DNA of 47,414 nucleotides, from positions 1 through 47,414 of the forward strand of contig SUWS01000017.1 of assembly GCA_015061365.1 (NCBI GenBank), read 5' to 3'. Position 1 is the stretch's first letter; every line of letters begins with the position of its first letter. This document shows, one piece after another, positions 31,846 to 40,637 of the stretch. The notes under the pieces were generated by a model. That model saw only the letters and a program-made list of their open reading frames with translations, ran no database searches and was not told the DNA's origin. Source of the stretch: Lentimicrobiaceae bacterium. Lineage in GTDB: Bacteria > Bacteroidota > Bacteroidia > Bacteroidales > F082. The position numbers and the translations under genes were made by a program.

Positions 31846-33389
31846 TTCTCAAGATTCATTGATGAGATATAATCTTTCCAATCATCGTAGCGTTTACCTT
31901 TCAAAACGCGAGGGAATTTAGTTGCTCCGCCTATCTTTCCCGTCTTCTCCATAAAGTCATAAAAAACGTGTGTAGGCAAGATATCGATATACAAATTACT
32001 TAAAGCCTCTTCTCTCTCAACACGATAGTCGTCGTTTAAGACTTTTAAGTGCTCATCGATTTTCTTTATAGCAACCTCTTTGTCAATAGGTTCGTCACAT
32101 CCGAGATACCAATGATGCGCAAAATACTTCTCTTCTCTGAAACCAGCGACGGTAAATTCATTGATCTGAACTTTCAATTCATTAGAAATATTTTCAACAG
32201 CTTGATTCATATTATCCTGTGAAAGATGCTCGCCAACAAGACTTAAGAATTGCTTTGTCCTTCCGGTGATTATGATTTCGCATTTCTCTTTATTGACAAA
32301 TCTGATCATATCTCCGATGAGGTATCTCCACGAACCTGCATTTGTTGATAGAAGTATCGCATAATCTACACCTTCTTCCACCTCACTAAGAGTTAATGAT
32401 TTAGAGTTAGGTCTGATATTTCCATCTTCATCGAAGTTGGCTTCATTGAAAGGGACAAACTCATAATAAATGCCGTTATCAACAATAAGTTGCATGATTC
32501 GTTTGTTGAGGTCAACCTGATATGCTATATAACCTTCTGATGCTAAATAACTCTCGCTATAAACGACAGGTTTACCGAACAATTTCTCGAAACTTTTTTC
32601 GTAAGGAGCGAAAGCCACTCCACTATGAACGTAAGCTGAAAGTGATGGCCATAAGTCGTGTATTGTATTCAGATTATATTCTTTGATAATACGTTCGAGA
32701 AGAATCTGCACCCACGACGGGACACCGACCAACACACCAATATCCCACGACGGAGCTTTCTTAACCATCTCATCAAGTTTTGTGTTCCAATCGGTTGTCT
32801 TTGAAATCTTTCTTCCAGGTTTATAGAAATATTCAAACCAGAACGGAAGTTTTGCCGCTGAGATTCCAGAAAGGTCACCGGAATAATATGTTCCGTTATA
32901 TTGGAGATGAGTACTTCCACCTATCATCAAGAATCCCTTATCATAAAAGTCGAGAGGAAAATCATATTTTGTCGCAGCCAATATTTGTCTAAGACTGGCT
33001 TTTTTAATGGAACTCAACATATTATTGGTGATAGGGATAAACTTGCTAGAAGCCTCTGATGTACCTGAACTTAACGCGAAGTATTTGACCTTGCCAGGCC
33101 ACGACACGAAAGTCTCCCCATTCAAAGCCCTGAACCACCAATTCTTATACATCGAATTATAATCGAAGATAGGTACGCTTTCTCTAAATGCGTTGAAGAT
33201 ATCATCAGATTGTAAAATTCTATCGAAATGATAGCACTCCCCGAATGCGGTGCTGGAGGCTCTTTTGAGTAATTTAGTAAGTTCTTTAGTCTGTGCTTTT
33301 ATAGGATCTAATCTTCTCTGTTTTATATCAATAGGAATATTTCCAACAGAATAGACAGTCTTCATTAGTGTACCAAAAATCTTTGACAT
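31842..33389 (-). CDS. GH3-family acyl-adenylate amido synthetase-like protein
   Basis: The 515-residue protein is a full-length GH3 fold. The phosphate-binding motif ALSSGTSEASSKFIPIT, the middle motif VVYSESYLASEGYIA, and the C-terminal IITGRTKQFLSLVGEHLS with the Y-R-V-E-R segment all match. Plant GH3 enzymes adenylate jasmonate or auxin and conjugate them to amino acids; bacterial members are common in Bacteroidetes but their products are largely undefined. No signal peptide. First gene of a two-gene unit with a LysE exporter, with a -7 box at 33412-33419. Confidence 0.85.
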   Translation of the reverse strand: MSKIFGTLMKTVYSVGNIPIDIKQRRLDPIKAQTKELTKLLKRASSTAFGECYHFDRILQSDDIFNAFRESVPIFDYNSMYKNWWFRALNGETFVSWPGKVKYFALSSGTSEASSKFIPITNNMLSSIKKASLRQILAATKYDFPLDFYDKGFLMIGGSTHLQYNGTYYSGDLSGISAAKLPFWFEYFYKPGRKISKTTDWNTKLDEMVKKAPSWDIGVLVGVPSWVQILLERIIKEYNLNTIHDLWPSLSAYVHSGVAFAPYEKSFEKLFGKPVVYSESYLASEGYIAYQVDLNKRIMQLIVDNGIYYEFVPFNEANFDEDGNIRPNSKSLTLSEVEEGVDYAILLSTNAGSWRYLIGDMIRFVNKEKCEIIITGRTKQFLSLVGEHLSQDNMNQAVENISNELKVQINEFTVAGFREEKYFAHHWYLGCDEPIDKEVAIKKIDEHLKVLNDDYRVEREEALSNLYIDILPTHVFYDFMEKTGKIGGATKFPRVLKGKRYDDWKDYISSMNLEK

Positions 33390-33411
33390 ATCGACAATTT
33401 TTAATTTTTTA

Positions 33412-33419
33412 CAAAAATA
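33412..33419 (-). promoter_or_regulatory. -7 box TATTTTTG for the GH3-LysE unit
   Basis: The minus-strand TATTTTTG ends 22 bases before the GH3 ATG at 33389. It diverges from the box at 33450-33457. Confidence 0.5.
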
Positions 33420-33449
33420 AGAAAAAAGTAGTATTTATAAAAAAAATGT

Positions 33450-33457
33450 TATCTTTG
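33450..33457 (+). promoter_or_regulatory. -7 box TATCTTTG for the small barrel protein
   Basis: TATCTTTG lies 39 bases before the ATG at 33497, consistent with the shorter, signal-peptide start. Confidence 0.6.
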
Positions 33458-33496
33458 CATTCATTAAAAAATAAGTTTAACTTAAATTCTACAATC

Positions 33497-33958
33497 ATGA
33501 AAAAATTTTTATTGTTAGTAGCAGCATTCTGCTTTTTAGGCATTGGTGCTCAAGCTCAAGGAACAATGAGCAAAGGTCAATTAGTTGGTAGTGCAAGAGT
33601 AGGTTTCAGTAATCACGGTGTGCCTATCGATCTCGCCTTGGATTATGGTGTAGTAAGCGGTTTCATCAATGGCAATGCAGCAGTTTCTGTTGGTGGTGAA
33701 GTTGGCGTTTACATGTATGATCAAATTGATGGTGGTCTCGGCATGCACCTTTCATTGGGAGCAAGAGGTAACTTCCACTATGAATTTGTAAATAACTTAG
33801 ATACTTATGTTGGCTTGAACTTGGGCCTTTTAGGTAGAAACTTCGCAATGGGTGGACAACTCGGTGCTCGTTACTATTTTGGTAACATTGGTGTTAACTT
33901 AGAATTTGGCTTAGGTTCCTCAAATAACGGTGCATTAGGTATTTCTTATAAATTCTAA
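33497..33958 (+). CDS. Small secreted or outer-membrane beta-barrel protein
   Basis: The protein has 153 residues from ATG 33497; the frame is open to 33368, but the signal peptide MKKFLLLVAAFCFLGIGAQAQ and the promoter box fix this start. The mature chain is Gly-rich with alternating strands (LGMHLSLGARGNFHYEF, GGQLGARYYFG, NIGVNLEFGLG) and ends in YKF, a typical last strand for the outer-membrane assembly machinery. Probably a small 8-stranded barrel; ligand unknown. Its promoter and terminator make it a single-gene unit. Codon choice looks optimised, suggesting strong expression. Confidence 0.75.
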   Translation: MKKFLLLVAAFCFLGIGAQAQGTMSKGQLVGSARVGFSNHGVPIDLALDYGVVSGFINGNAAVSVGGEVGVYMYDQIDGGLGMHLSLGARGNFHYEFVNNLDTYVGLNLGLLGRNFAMGGQLGARYYFGNIGVNLEFGLGSSNNGALGISYKF

Positions 33959-33977
33959 GAGATCAATAATGATATAG

Positions 33978-34006
33978 AAAGGTCGGTCGTTGTGCCGACT
34001 TTTTTA
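33978..34006 (+). terminator. Terminator after the small barrel protein gene
   Basis: GTCGGT / GCCGAC (33982-33999, loop CGTTGT, one T-G pair) is followed by six T. The T tract reaches 34005, touching the TAA stop of the convergent lamin-tail gene at 34004-34006. Confidence 0.75.
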
Positions 34007-36634
34007 TTTTGTAGCTACAACAACAACCTTTCTTATCCTTTTAACATTTCCCTCCAAATCGAAGAGTTCAACCTGAATGATATAAATCCCCGGCTCGACG
34101 CGATGGTCGTCATCATCACATCCATCCCATACCACGAGACCTTCATCACTTACCAAACTGTTACGGAGCAGACTTCGAACCATGACACCCCTGGAATTAA
34201 AAATGCTGATGTTTAAAGTAAAACCATTTTCAATAAATCTATAACCTACAGCGCAGTTATCGTCAAAACCATCGCCATCGGGAGAAAATATCTCCGGAAA
34301 AATATAAACTTCCTCATCCGCGACCTCCTCAATATCGTTCATCGCCATAGAGTTCTCATACCCCGGAGTTCCATAATTAACATTGTAAGATGCCGAATGC
34401 CAATTTGTTTCATCTAATGACTCGTCTTCAAAAGAGATACGCTCCAATGAAACGCCCTTAGTTTCAATCAATAAATCGTAATGCATCTTTTCAGAATAAT
34501 AAACTTCATCGAGTATTTTACGAAATTTATTACACACTATGACTCTGCCTTCAGTGTTGGGAAATGACGGGAATTCTTTTGTTTCTATAAAACATAGACT
34601 CTTATCTATTCCAGCGAGATTATCATCTGTCCAATAATGAGAAACGACCATATCGTTATCCGAAGAAATGAGCATATAAGAATGAGGTAACAATATTCTT
34701 CCTTCATTACTGATTGTCTTTAATATCGTATCAGGCGGATTAGGGAAACTCTCCTTTATCGTCCCTATCATCAGTTCACTCAAATCAATGACCTTATCCG
34801 AACGATTATAAATTTCTAAATAATCTACACATGGTGAAATCGGGTTGAACAATATTTCGTTGATGATAATGTCCCCAATTTCCACTTCTGATGGTATTCC
34901 GAATATCGCATCTATCTCATCTTCCAAAAATAGACTCTTACAATTACTTACATTACCGATATTGAGGGTATATAGACCTTCTTCTTCAAATTCCTGATCG
35001 AAGACAAGCTCCACATAATCGTTTACATCAGGAATAGCAGAAATCTCTATAGGATGAATCTGCTTTTCTTTAACAAGATAGTTCTCATTATCTAAGATAG
35101 TCTGCATATTCATATTCTGATTATAACAGACCGCGATGCTATTGTGCGATAATGGAAACACATAATCTATGTCCGGCATTACGACATTAGTGTTCTTTAT
35201 CGAATTACATTTACCAGGCGTCCCTCCTGCCCCACTAACCGAACTACCCCAATTGTGCTTCCCCGCACATGGATTCTCTTCATCAATCTGTTCTAACGAC
35301 CAACCTCCTTCTTCTTTGTAAGATGCAGTGTGCCACGACACATCAAAATCCACCGACGAAATCAAGTGATCTTTGTCGTCGAATAATGCCAAATCTAAAC
35401 CAGAATTTGAAACTTTGAATGAAATGAAACCTTTAATTAAACTAAAAACCAAAAAAGAGCCTACCGCATCTTCGTGACAAAGTATCAGATAATCTTTCGG
35501 TTTGATCTCAATGCTTTCATCAAAAAGATATTCTGTCGTTCCGGCGACAAATTTCCATCCTTTCAAATCAACAGGATAATCTGAGACGTTATACAATTCG
35601 ACATACTCCCATTCAGGAAGTCCGACAGGGGGCGAAGGATCCGCCATAATTTCATTTATTACAATATCATACGCCTTTGCTTCATAATATAAAAATGTAT
35701 ATGTTATCTCCTCACAAATATTACCTTCAGAATCAGTGATGTTTTCTATTTTTAAAGTATGATAAACTTCTTCCATTATCACTTCATCAAATTCTAAAAT
35801 GACAAAAGATCGGTTCTCTCCATAACTTACATTTATCGGATGAATATCAAGATTCTCAATAATGTAGTTCTCGGTGTTTAGTGTAGTATTTTCTTCTACA
35901 GACTCAGTGAAGTTCAACTCTATATGATAGTCATCTACAACCCTGCATGACAAGAGTTCAGGAGCGACGCTGTCAATAATCTTTTCACCTATATAAACAT
36001 CATCAAAATAAAATTGCTTCGCGTTACTTGAGGTAAAGTTACAATCGAAACCAAAGTAGACACTATCATTAAAAACCATATCGCTATCGTCATAACACTC
36101 GGCTTCTAATTTATAAAACCCACTTCCATCCTTGTCAACATAAATCTTCCAATGATTAGATTTATCGTATGTTACTTTTATAAAAGTGGAGAAAGAGGAA
36201 GCTATGAATGTATCGCTACCATTACACAAGTTTATGAAAGAATCTACAGAGTCATTACGCAATAACCTGATAACATCTTCGCTTCCTGATTCTCCGAAAC
36301 GTAATATATAAGATTGATTGGATGTTCTAAAATCCCGACTATCACTGATAAGATAAACGTCACAATAATTATTGCCGGAAGGAGAGAATTTTTCCTTAAT
36401 CCAGAAACGCCATTCTAATTCCTCCTCTTTCTTATAAGCTACAGACAAACACGCGTTGTTCCCTGAAGCTGCGTTTAACTGCAGCTGTTTGTTTTCATTG
36501 ATAATAAAGAGACTGTCGTCGCCGAGCCAGGCCGGGTTTTCAATAAAATCGCCATCAGCGAAATCATCGAAAACCTGTGCTCGGCACCAAAAACCAAATT
36601 TTATGACCAATAATATTGTTATGATAAGTTTCAT
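34004..36634 (-). CDS. Secreted protein with two lamin-tail domains and gliding-motility-type C-terminal domain
   Basis: The protein has 876 residues from ATG 36634; the longer frame to 36706 lacks a signal peptide at its start, while MKLIITILLVIKFGFWCRAQ is one. An N-terminal LamG/concanavalin-like region of about 200 residues is followed by an Ig-like segment. Then come a lamin-tail domain (INEIMADPSPPVG...WEYVELYN), a second Ig-like segment and a second lamin-tail domain (INEILFNPISP...YLEIYN). The C terminus has FSPDGDGFDDN and WDGCDDDDHRVEPGIYII, a FlgD-like / T9SS-associated domain. It should be surface-exposed or secreted through the T9SS. Such domain sets are seen in Bacteroidetes extracellular proteins and sometimes nuclease-linked ones; no catalytic motif is visible here. 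Confidence 0.8.
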   Translation of the reverse strand: MKLIITILLVIKFGFWCRAQVFDDFADGDFIENPAWLGDDSLFIINENKQLQLNAASGNNACLSVAYKKEEELEWRFWIKEKFSPSGNNYCDVYLISDSRDFRTSNQSYILRFGESGSEDVIRLLRNDSVDSFINLCNGSDTFIASSFSTFIKVTYDKSNHWKIYVDKDGSGFYKLEAECYDDSDMVFNDSVYFGFDCNFTSSNAKQFYFDDVYIGEKIIDSVAPELLSCRVVDDYHIELNFTESVEENTTLNTENYIIENLDIHPINVSYGENRSFVILEFDEVIMEEVYHTLKIENITDSEGNICEEITYTFLYYEAKAYDIVINEIMADPSPPVGLPEWEYVELYNVSDYPVDLKGWKFVAGTTEYLFDESIEIKPKDYLILCHEDAVGSFLVFSLIKGFISFKVSNSGLDLALFDDKDHLISSVDFDVSWHTASYKEEGGWSLEQIDEENPCAGKHNWGSSVSGAGGTPGKCNSIKNTNVVMPDIDYVFPLSHNSIAVCYNQNMNMQTILDNENYLVKEKQIHPIEISAIPDVNDYVELVFDQEFEEEGLYTLNIGNVSNCKSLFLEDEIDAIFGIPSEVEIGDIIINEILFNPISPCVDYLEIYNRSDKVIDLSELMIGTIKESFPNPPDTILKTISNEGRILLPHSYMLISSDNDMVVSHYWTDDNLAGIDKSLCFIETKEFPSFPNTEGRVIVCNKFRKILDEVYYSEKMHYDLLIETKGVSLERISFEDESLDETNWHSASYNVNYGTPGYENSMAMNDIEEVADEEVYIFPEIFSPDGDGFDDNCAVGYRFIENGFTLNISIFNSRGVMVRSLLRNSLVSDEGLVVWDGCDDDDHRVEPGIYIIQVELFDLEGNVKRIRKVVVVATK

Positions 36635-36683
36635 AGTTTTATGGTTTTTAAAAAATACGCTTTTATGATTACTGATAAATTCG

Positions 36684-36691
36684 TATTTTTG
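36684..36691 (+). promoter_or_regulatory. -7 box TATTTTTG for the asd-ribF-dipeptidase operon
   Basis: TATTTTTG is the best plus-strand match in the 191-bp gap and would give a leader of about 130 bases before the asd ATG at 36826. No matching minus-strand box for the lamin-tail gene was found. Confidence 0.35.
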
Positions 36692-36825
36692 CAGGTAAAA
36701 GTACATCTTTTTTTATTATCTTTTTGATTTTTAACATTATTTAACTTTTTGGTGATTTCTCACTAATTATGCTCAAAAAAAGACAGAAAAGTGTACTTAA
36801 TTTTAACATTTATTAAGAATTGAAT

Positions 36826-37815
36826 ATGAAGATAGCTATTATAGGAGCCACAGGTTTGGTCGGTGGAAAGATGATTCAGGTGTTAAAAGAGCAGAAATTA
36901 CGCCTCGACGAGATAATTTTCGCTGCTTCCGAAAAATCTGTAGGCAAAAAAATATTATTTCAAGACAAAGAACTGACGGTAATTTCGGTAGAAGAAGCCA
37001 TCGAAAAAAAACCGGATATCGCCATTTTCTCCGCTGGCGCTGAGGCTTCTCTTAAGTATGCACCTCTATTTGCAGCGAATGGAACTTACGTCATCGACAA
37101 TAGTTCCGCCTGGCGAAAAGATCCTGACATTCCTTTGGTCGTACCAGAAATCAACGCCTCCGACATAAATGTCAATAATCACATCATAGCAAATCCGAAT
37201 TGCACCACGATATGTATGTTGATGGCATTAGCTCCATTGCACAGAAAATATAAAGCAAAACGTTTAGTAATATCCACTTATCAGTCAGTTAGCGGCAGCG
37301 GACAAAAAGGTCTCAACCAACTCGCCTTAGAACAGAAAGGCTCAAGAGCTGACGAGCCGGCTTACCCGCATCAAATTCATGAAAACGTAATACCTCATGG
37401 AGGTAACTTCTTGGAAAACAACTACACCGCTGAAGAAGAGAAACTCGTCTTCGAAACAAATAAGATCTTGCATTCCGACATCGCCGTTACCGCTACTGTA
37501 GTTCGTGTTCCCGTTTACGGCGGACATTCGGAAAGTATCAATATAGAATTTGAAAACCAGTTTGATATAGATGAAGTTAAGGAAATCTTATCCAACACAC
37601 CTGGTGTTGTTGTTTATGATAATCCAACAGAAAACATATATCCGACCCCAGTGATGGCTTACGACAAAGACGAGGTCTTCGTGGGTCGTATCCGTCGCGA
37701 CTTCAGTATCGATAAAGGATTGAACCTGTGGGTTGTTTCTGATAACATCAGAAAAGGTGCCGCAACAAACGCAGTACAAATCGCTAAATATATCATTGAA
37801 AAATTTAAGATATGA
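36826..37815 (+). CDS. asd: Aspartate-semialdehyde dehydrogenase
   Basis: The protein has 329 residues from ATG 36826; an in-frame TTG at 36820 is less likely. NADP-binding GATGLVGGKM, catalytic Cys126 in NPNCTT, the STYQSVSGSG block, and His234 in VYGGHSES are all present. It makes aspartate-4-semialdehyde from aspartyl phosphate for lysine/diaminopimelate, threonine and methionine synthesis. The stop overlaps the ribF start by 4 bp (ATGA), so the two are translationally coupled. Confidence 0.97.
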   Translation: MKIAIIGATGLVGGKMIQVLKEQKLRLDEIIFAASEKSVGKKILFQDKELTVISVEEAIEKKPDIAIFSAGAEASLKYAPLFAANGTYVIDNSSAWRKDPDIPLVVPEINASDINVNNHIIANPNCTTICMLMALAPLHRKYKAKRLVISTYQSVSGSGQKGLNQLALEQKGSRADEPAYPHQIHENVIPHGGNFLENNYTAEEEKLVFETNKILHSDIAVTATVVRVPVYGGHSESINIEFENQFDIDEVKEILSNTPGVVVYDNPTENIYPTPVMAYDKDEVFVGRIRRDFSIDKGLNLWVVSDNIRKGAATNAVQIAKYIIEKFKI

Positions 37816-38738
37816 AGGTTTATAATAATTTAAGCGATTATATAAAGGTACCTAACGCCATCGTCACTATCGGTACTTTCGATGGCGTACATCTCGGTCA
37901 TCAGGCCATATTTAAAGATATGGTACGTTATGCAAAAGAAATTGGTGGAGAGACAGTCGTGATAACATTCTATCCGCATCCTCGACAAGTTCTTAACATC
38001 GACAGTTCAAATCTAAGATTTATAAATACTCAGGAAGAGAAACTGAAACATTTAGAAAAACTCGGTGTCGATAATGTTATCATCGTTAACTTCACAAAGG
38101 AATTTTCACTTATCTCTTCAGAGACATTCATCAGCGATTATATAGTAAAAAACATAGCTCCGGTAAAATTGGTTATCGGTTATGATCATCATTTCGGCAA
38201 GAACAGAACAGGCGACTTCAACCAGCTTCACGAAATGAAGAACAAATATGGTTTTGAACTTCAACGTATCGCTGTTCAAGATGTTGAAAACATAGCCGTA
38301 AGTTCTACCAAGATACGTCATTCGTTGAAGCAAGGCGACATCGAACACGCCAACGCTCTCCTCGGCTATCAATTCACTTACATCGGAAACGTTATTTCAG
38401 GAAACAGGATAGGCAGAGAGATAGGTTATCGCACCGCAAATCTCAATATTAATAAGGAATATAGACTTATAGAGTCTTCCGGAGTTTATGCGACATACGT
38501 CGATTATAACGACACGACATACAAATCAATGACTTATATCGGAAGAAAACCTACTATTAACAATGACGACATCGAAAATATCGAGGTTCATATCTTTGAT
38601 TTTAATGATGACATATACGATAAGAACATTAAAGTACGTTTTGTATCAAAGATAAGAGACGAATATAAATTTGACAGTCTTGACGCTTTGAAAAAACAAA
38701 TAGAAATAGATGAGATAAAGATTAAAGAAATATTATAA
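37812..38738 (+). CDS. ribF: Bifunctional riboflavin kinase / FAD synthetase
   Basis: The 308-residue protein has an N-terminal FAD-synthetase (nucleotidyltransferase) domain with TIGTFDGVHLGH and the later SSTKIRHSLKQGD. The C-terminal flavokinase domain has GREIGYRTANL and YIGRKPTINN. It produces FMN and then FAD in the cytoplasm. Length matches RibF. Coupled to asd upstream; the dipeptidase gene follows after a gap of about 30 bp. Confidence 0.96.
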   Translation: MKVYNNLSDYIKVPNAIVTIGTFDGVHLGHQAIFKDMVRYAKEIGGETVVITFYPHPRQVLNIDSSNLRFINTQEEKLKHLEKLGVDNVIIVNFTKEFSLISSETFISDYIVKNIAPVKLVIGYDHHFGKNRTGDFNQLHEMKNKYGFELQRIAVQDVENIAVSSTKIRHSLKQGDIEHANALLGYQFTYIGNVISGNRIGREIGYRTANLNINKEYRLIESSGVYATYVDYNDTTYKSMTYIGRKPTINNDDIENIEVHIFDFNDDIYDKNIKVRFVSKIRDEYKFDSLDALKKQIEIDEIKIKEIL

Positions 38739-38769
38739 ATTATTGATAAACAACTCAAATTTTATTAGT

Positions 38770-40512
38770 ATGAAAAAGTTTTTAACATTATTGATTATGA
38801 TGTGCGTCGTTTCTTTCATGAAACCAGCACAGGCATGTACTAACTTCTTAATCACTCCGGGAGCGTCTGTCGATGGATCATCTATGATTTCATACGCAGC
38901 CGACTCACATGTACTCTACGGAGAATTGTATCACTATCCGGCAGCCGACTATCCGGAAGGCGCTATGAGAGAGATTGTTGAATGGGATACAGGAAGATAT
39001 GTAGGTCGTATACCAGAAGTATCTCATACTTACAATGTTGTAGGTAACATGAATGAATGGCAACTCGCCATCGCTGAAACAACATACGGCGGACTTGAAG
39101 GTTTGGAGAACCCAGAAGGTCTCATCGATTACGGCAGTTTGATTTACATTACATTACAACGTAGCAAGACAGCTCGTGAAGCTATCAAGACAATGGCTGA
39201 GTTAGTCGCTAACTACGGTTATATCAGCAGCGGTGAATCTTTCTCCATCGCCGACCCTAACGAAGTATGGATCATGGAACTCATCGGCAAAGGTCAAGAG
39301 AAAGGTGCTGTATGGGTAGCTCTTCGCATTCCTGACGGATACGTATCAGGTCACGCCAACCAAGCTCGTATCACCACTTTCCCTTTGGCAAACAAACAAA
39401 ATAAAAACAGCATCACTTCAAAGAACATAGACAAACTTCTGAAGAATCCTAACATCGACTGTGTTTATGCAGAAGATGTCATCTCTTTCGCTAAGAAAAA
39501 TAATTTATATGCCGGTCCTGATGGACAATTCTCTTTCTCAGACGTTTATGCTCCTGTAGATTTCAGTGGCGCACGCGCTTGTGAAATTCGTGTTTGGGCT
39601 ATGTTCAACCAAGTAGTCGATGGCATGGATCAATACTGGGATTACGCTACAGGCAGAAATATCAATCGTGCAAAACCTTACGTTAAAGGCGAGGCACAGA
39701 CTCCTGAGAATTTCCCAACCAACAGAATGCCTCTTTGGGTTAAACCTAACGAAAAAGTCAGCGTACTCGATATGATGGCATTCATGCGCGACCATTTAGA
39801 AGGCACTGAGTTGGACATGACTCAAGATGTTGGTGCAGGTCCTTTCCATTGTCCTTACAGATCACGTCCTATGGGTTGGGAAATCGATGGCGTTGAATAC
39901 GTCCACGAACGCGCTACCGCTACACAACAGACAGGTTTCTCTTTCGTAGCACAATGCCGCACAACACCTATTAATAATATAGGCGGTATCATCTGGTTCG
40001 GCGTCGATGATGCAGCAAGCACCGTATATTGTCCGATGTACACATGCATGACAGAGATTCCACTCTGCTTCAGAGAAGGTAATGGTGGCATCATGGAATA
40101 TTCGGAGACAGCAGCATTCTGGATTTTCAACCAAGTGACAAACTGGGCTTATACAAAATATGAATATATCCATCCTGAAATAGCCAAGAAACAAGCAGCA
40201 TACGAACAAGGTTGGGTTGACGGAATAGCTAAAGTAGACGAAAGAGCAGCAGAACTTTATCAAGAAGATCCTGCTAAAGCTGTTGAGTATTTGACAAGAT
40301 TCTCAAGTAAAGAAGCTGAAAAACTCACTGCAGACTGGAGAGAGTTCTACAAATATTTGTTCGTAAAATACATGGACTTCAATATCAAGGAAGCTCAGAC
40401 AACACCCAAAAGCTACAAATATTACGCTCCAAAAGTTCAACAACCTAAATATAGCGAAGAATATTACAGAGCTATCATCGAACAAACAGGCGATAAACTT
40501 AAGGTTTATTGA
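38770..40512 (+). CDS. Exported C69-family dipeptidase (PepD-like Ntn hydrolase)
   Basis: The protein has 580 residues from ATG 38770; an earlier in-frame ATG lies upstream, but the signal peptide MKKFLTLLIMMCVVSFMKPAQA starts here. Cleavage after QA exposes Cys23 of CTNFLITPGASVDGS, the expected N-terminal nucleophile of family C69. Further signatures are DSHVLYGEL, ISSGESFSIADPNEVWIMEL and the GHANQARI stretch. The enzyme cleaves dipeptides, probably in the periplasm or at the surface, fitting amino-acid-fermenting Bacteroidales. The mature-Cys position right after the signal sequence needs no separate propeptide. Likely last gene of the asd operon, ending at the terminator 40536-40566. Confidence 0.92.
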   Translation: MKKFLTLLIMMCVVSFMKPAQACTNFLITPGASVDGSSMISYAADSHVLYGELYHYPAADYPEGAMREIVEWDTGRYVGRIPEVSHTYNVVGNMNEWQLAIAETTYGGLEGLENPEGLIDYGSLIYITLQRSKTAREAIKTMAELVANYGYISSGESFSIADPNEVWIMELIGKGQEKGAVWVALRIPDGYVSGHANQARITTFPLANKQNKNSITSKNIDKLLKNPNIDCVYAEDVISFAKKNNLYAGPDGQFSFSDVYAPVDFSGARACEIRVWAMFNQVVDGMDQYWDYATGRNINRAKPYVKGEAQTPENFPTNRMPLWVKPNEKVSVLDMMAFMRDHLEGTELDMTQDVGAGPFHCPYRSRPMGWEIDGVEYVHERATATQQTGFSFVAQCRTTPINNIGGIIWFGVDDAASTVYCPMYTCMTEIPLCFREGNGGIMEYSETAAFWIFNQVTNWAYTKYEYIHPEIAKKQAAYEQGWVDGIAKVDERAAELYQEDPAKAVEYLTRFSSKEAEKLTADWREFYKYLFVKYMDFNIKEAQTTPKSYKYYAPKVQQPKYSEEYYRAIIEQTGDKLKVY

Positions 40513-40535
40513 TAAAGTATGACAACAAAAAGAAA

Positions 40536-40566
40536 AGAGCCATCGTGATGTACGGTGGCTTTTTTG
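40536..40566 (+). terminator. Terminator of the asd-ribF-dipeptidase operon
   Basis: AGCCATCGT / ACGGTGGCT (40538-40560, loop GATGT, one T-G pair) is followed by six T, starting 25 bases after the dipeptidase stop. Confidence 0.85.
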
Positions 40567-40599
40567 TCTTAATCTGTAGCCTGTAGTAAATAGTTTTCT

Positions 40600-40607
40600 T
40601 ATCTTTG
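40600..40607 (+). promoter_or_regulatory. -7 box TATCTTTG for the T9SS thioredoxin-fold protein
   Basis: TATCTTTG lies 30 bases before the ATG at 40638 and excludes the longer frame beginning at 40605, inside the box. Confidence 0.6.
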
Positions 40608-40637
40608 CCCCCTCATTATTCATTATTATTTTTAGGT

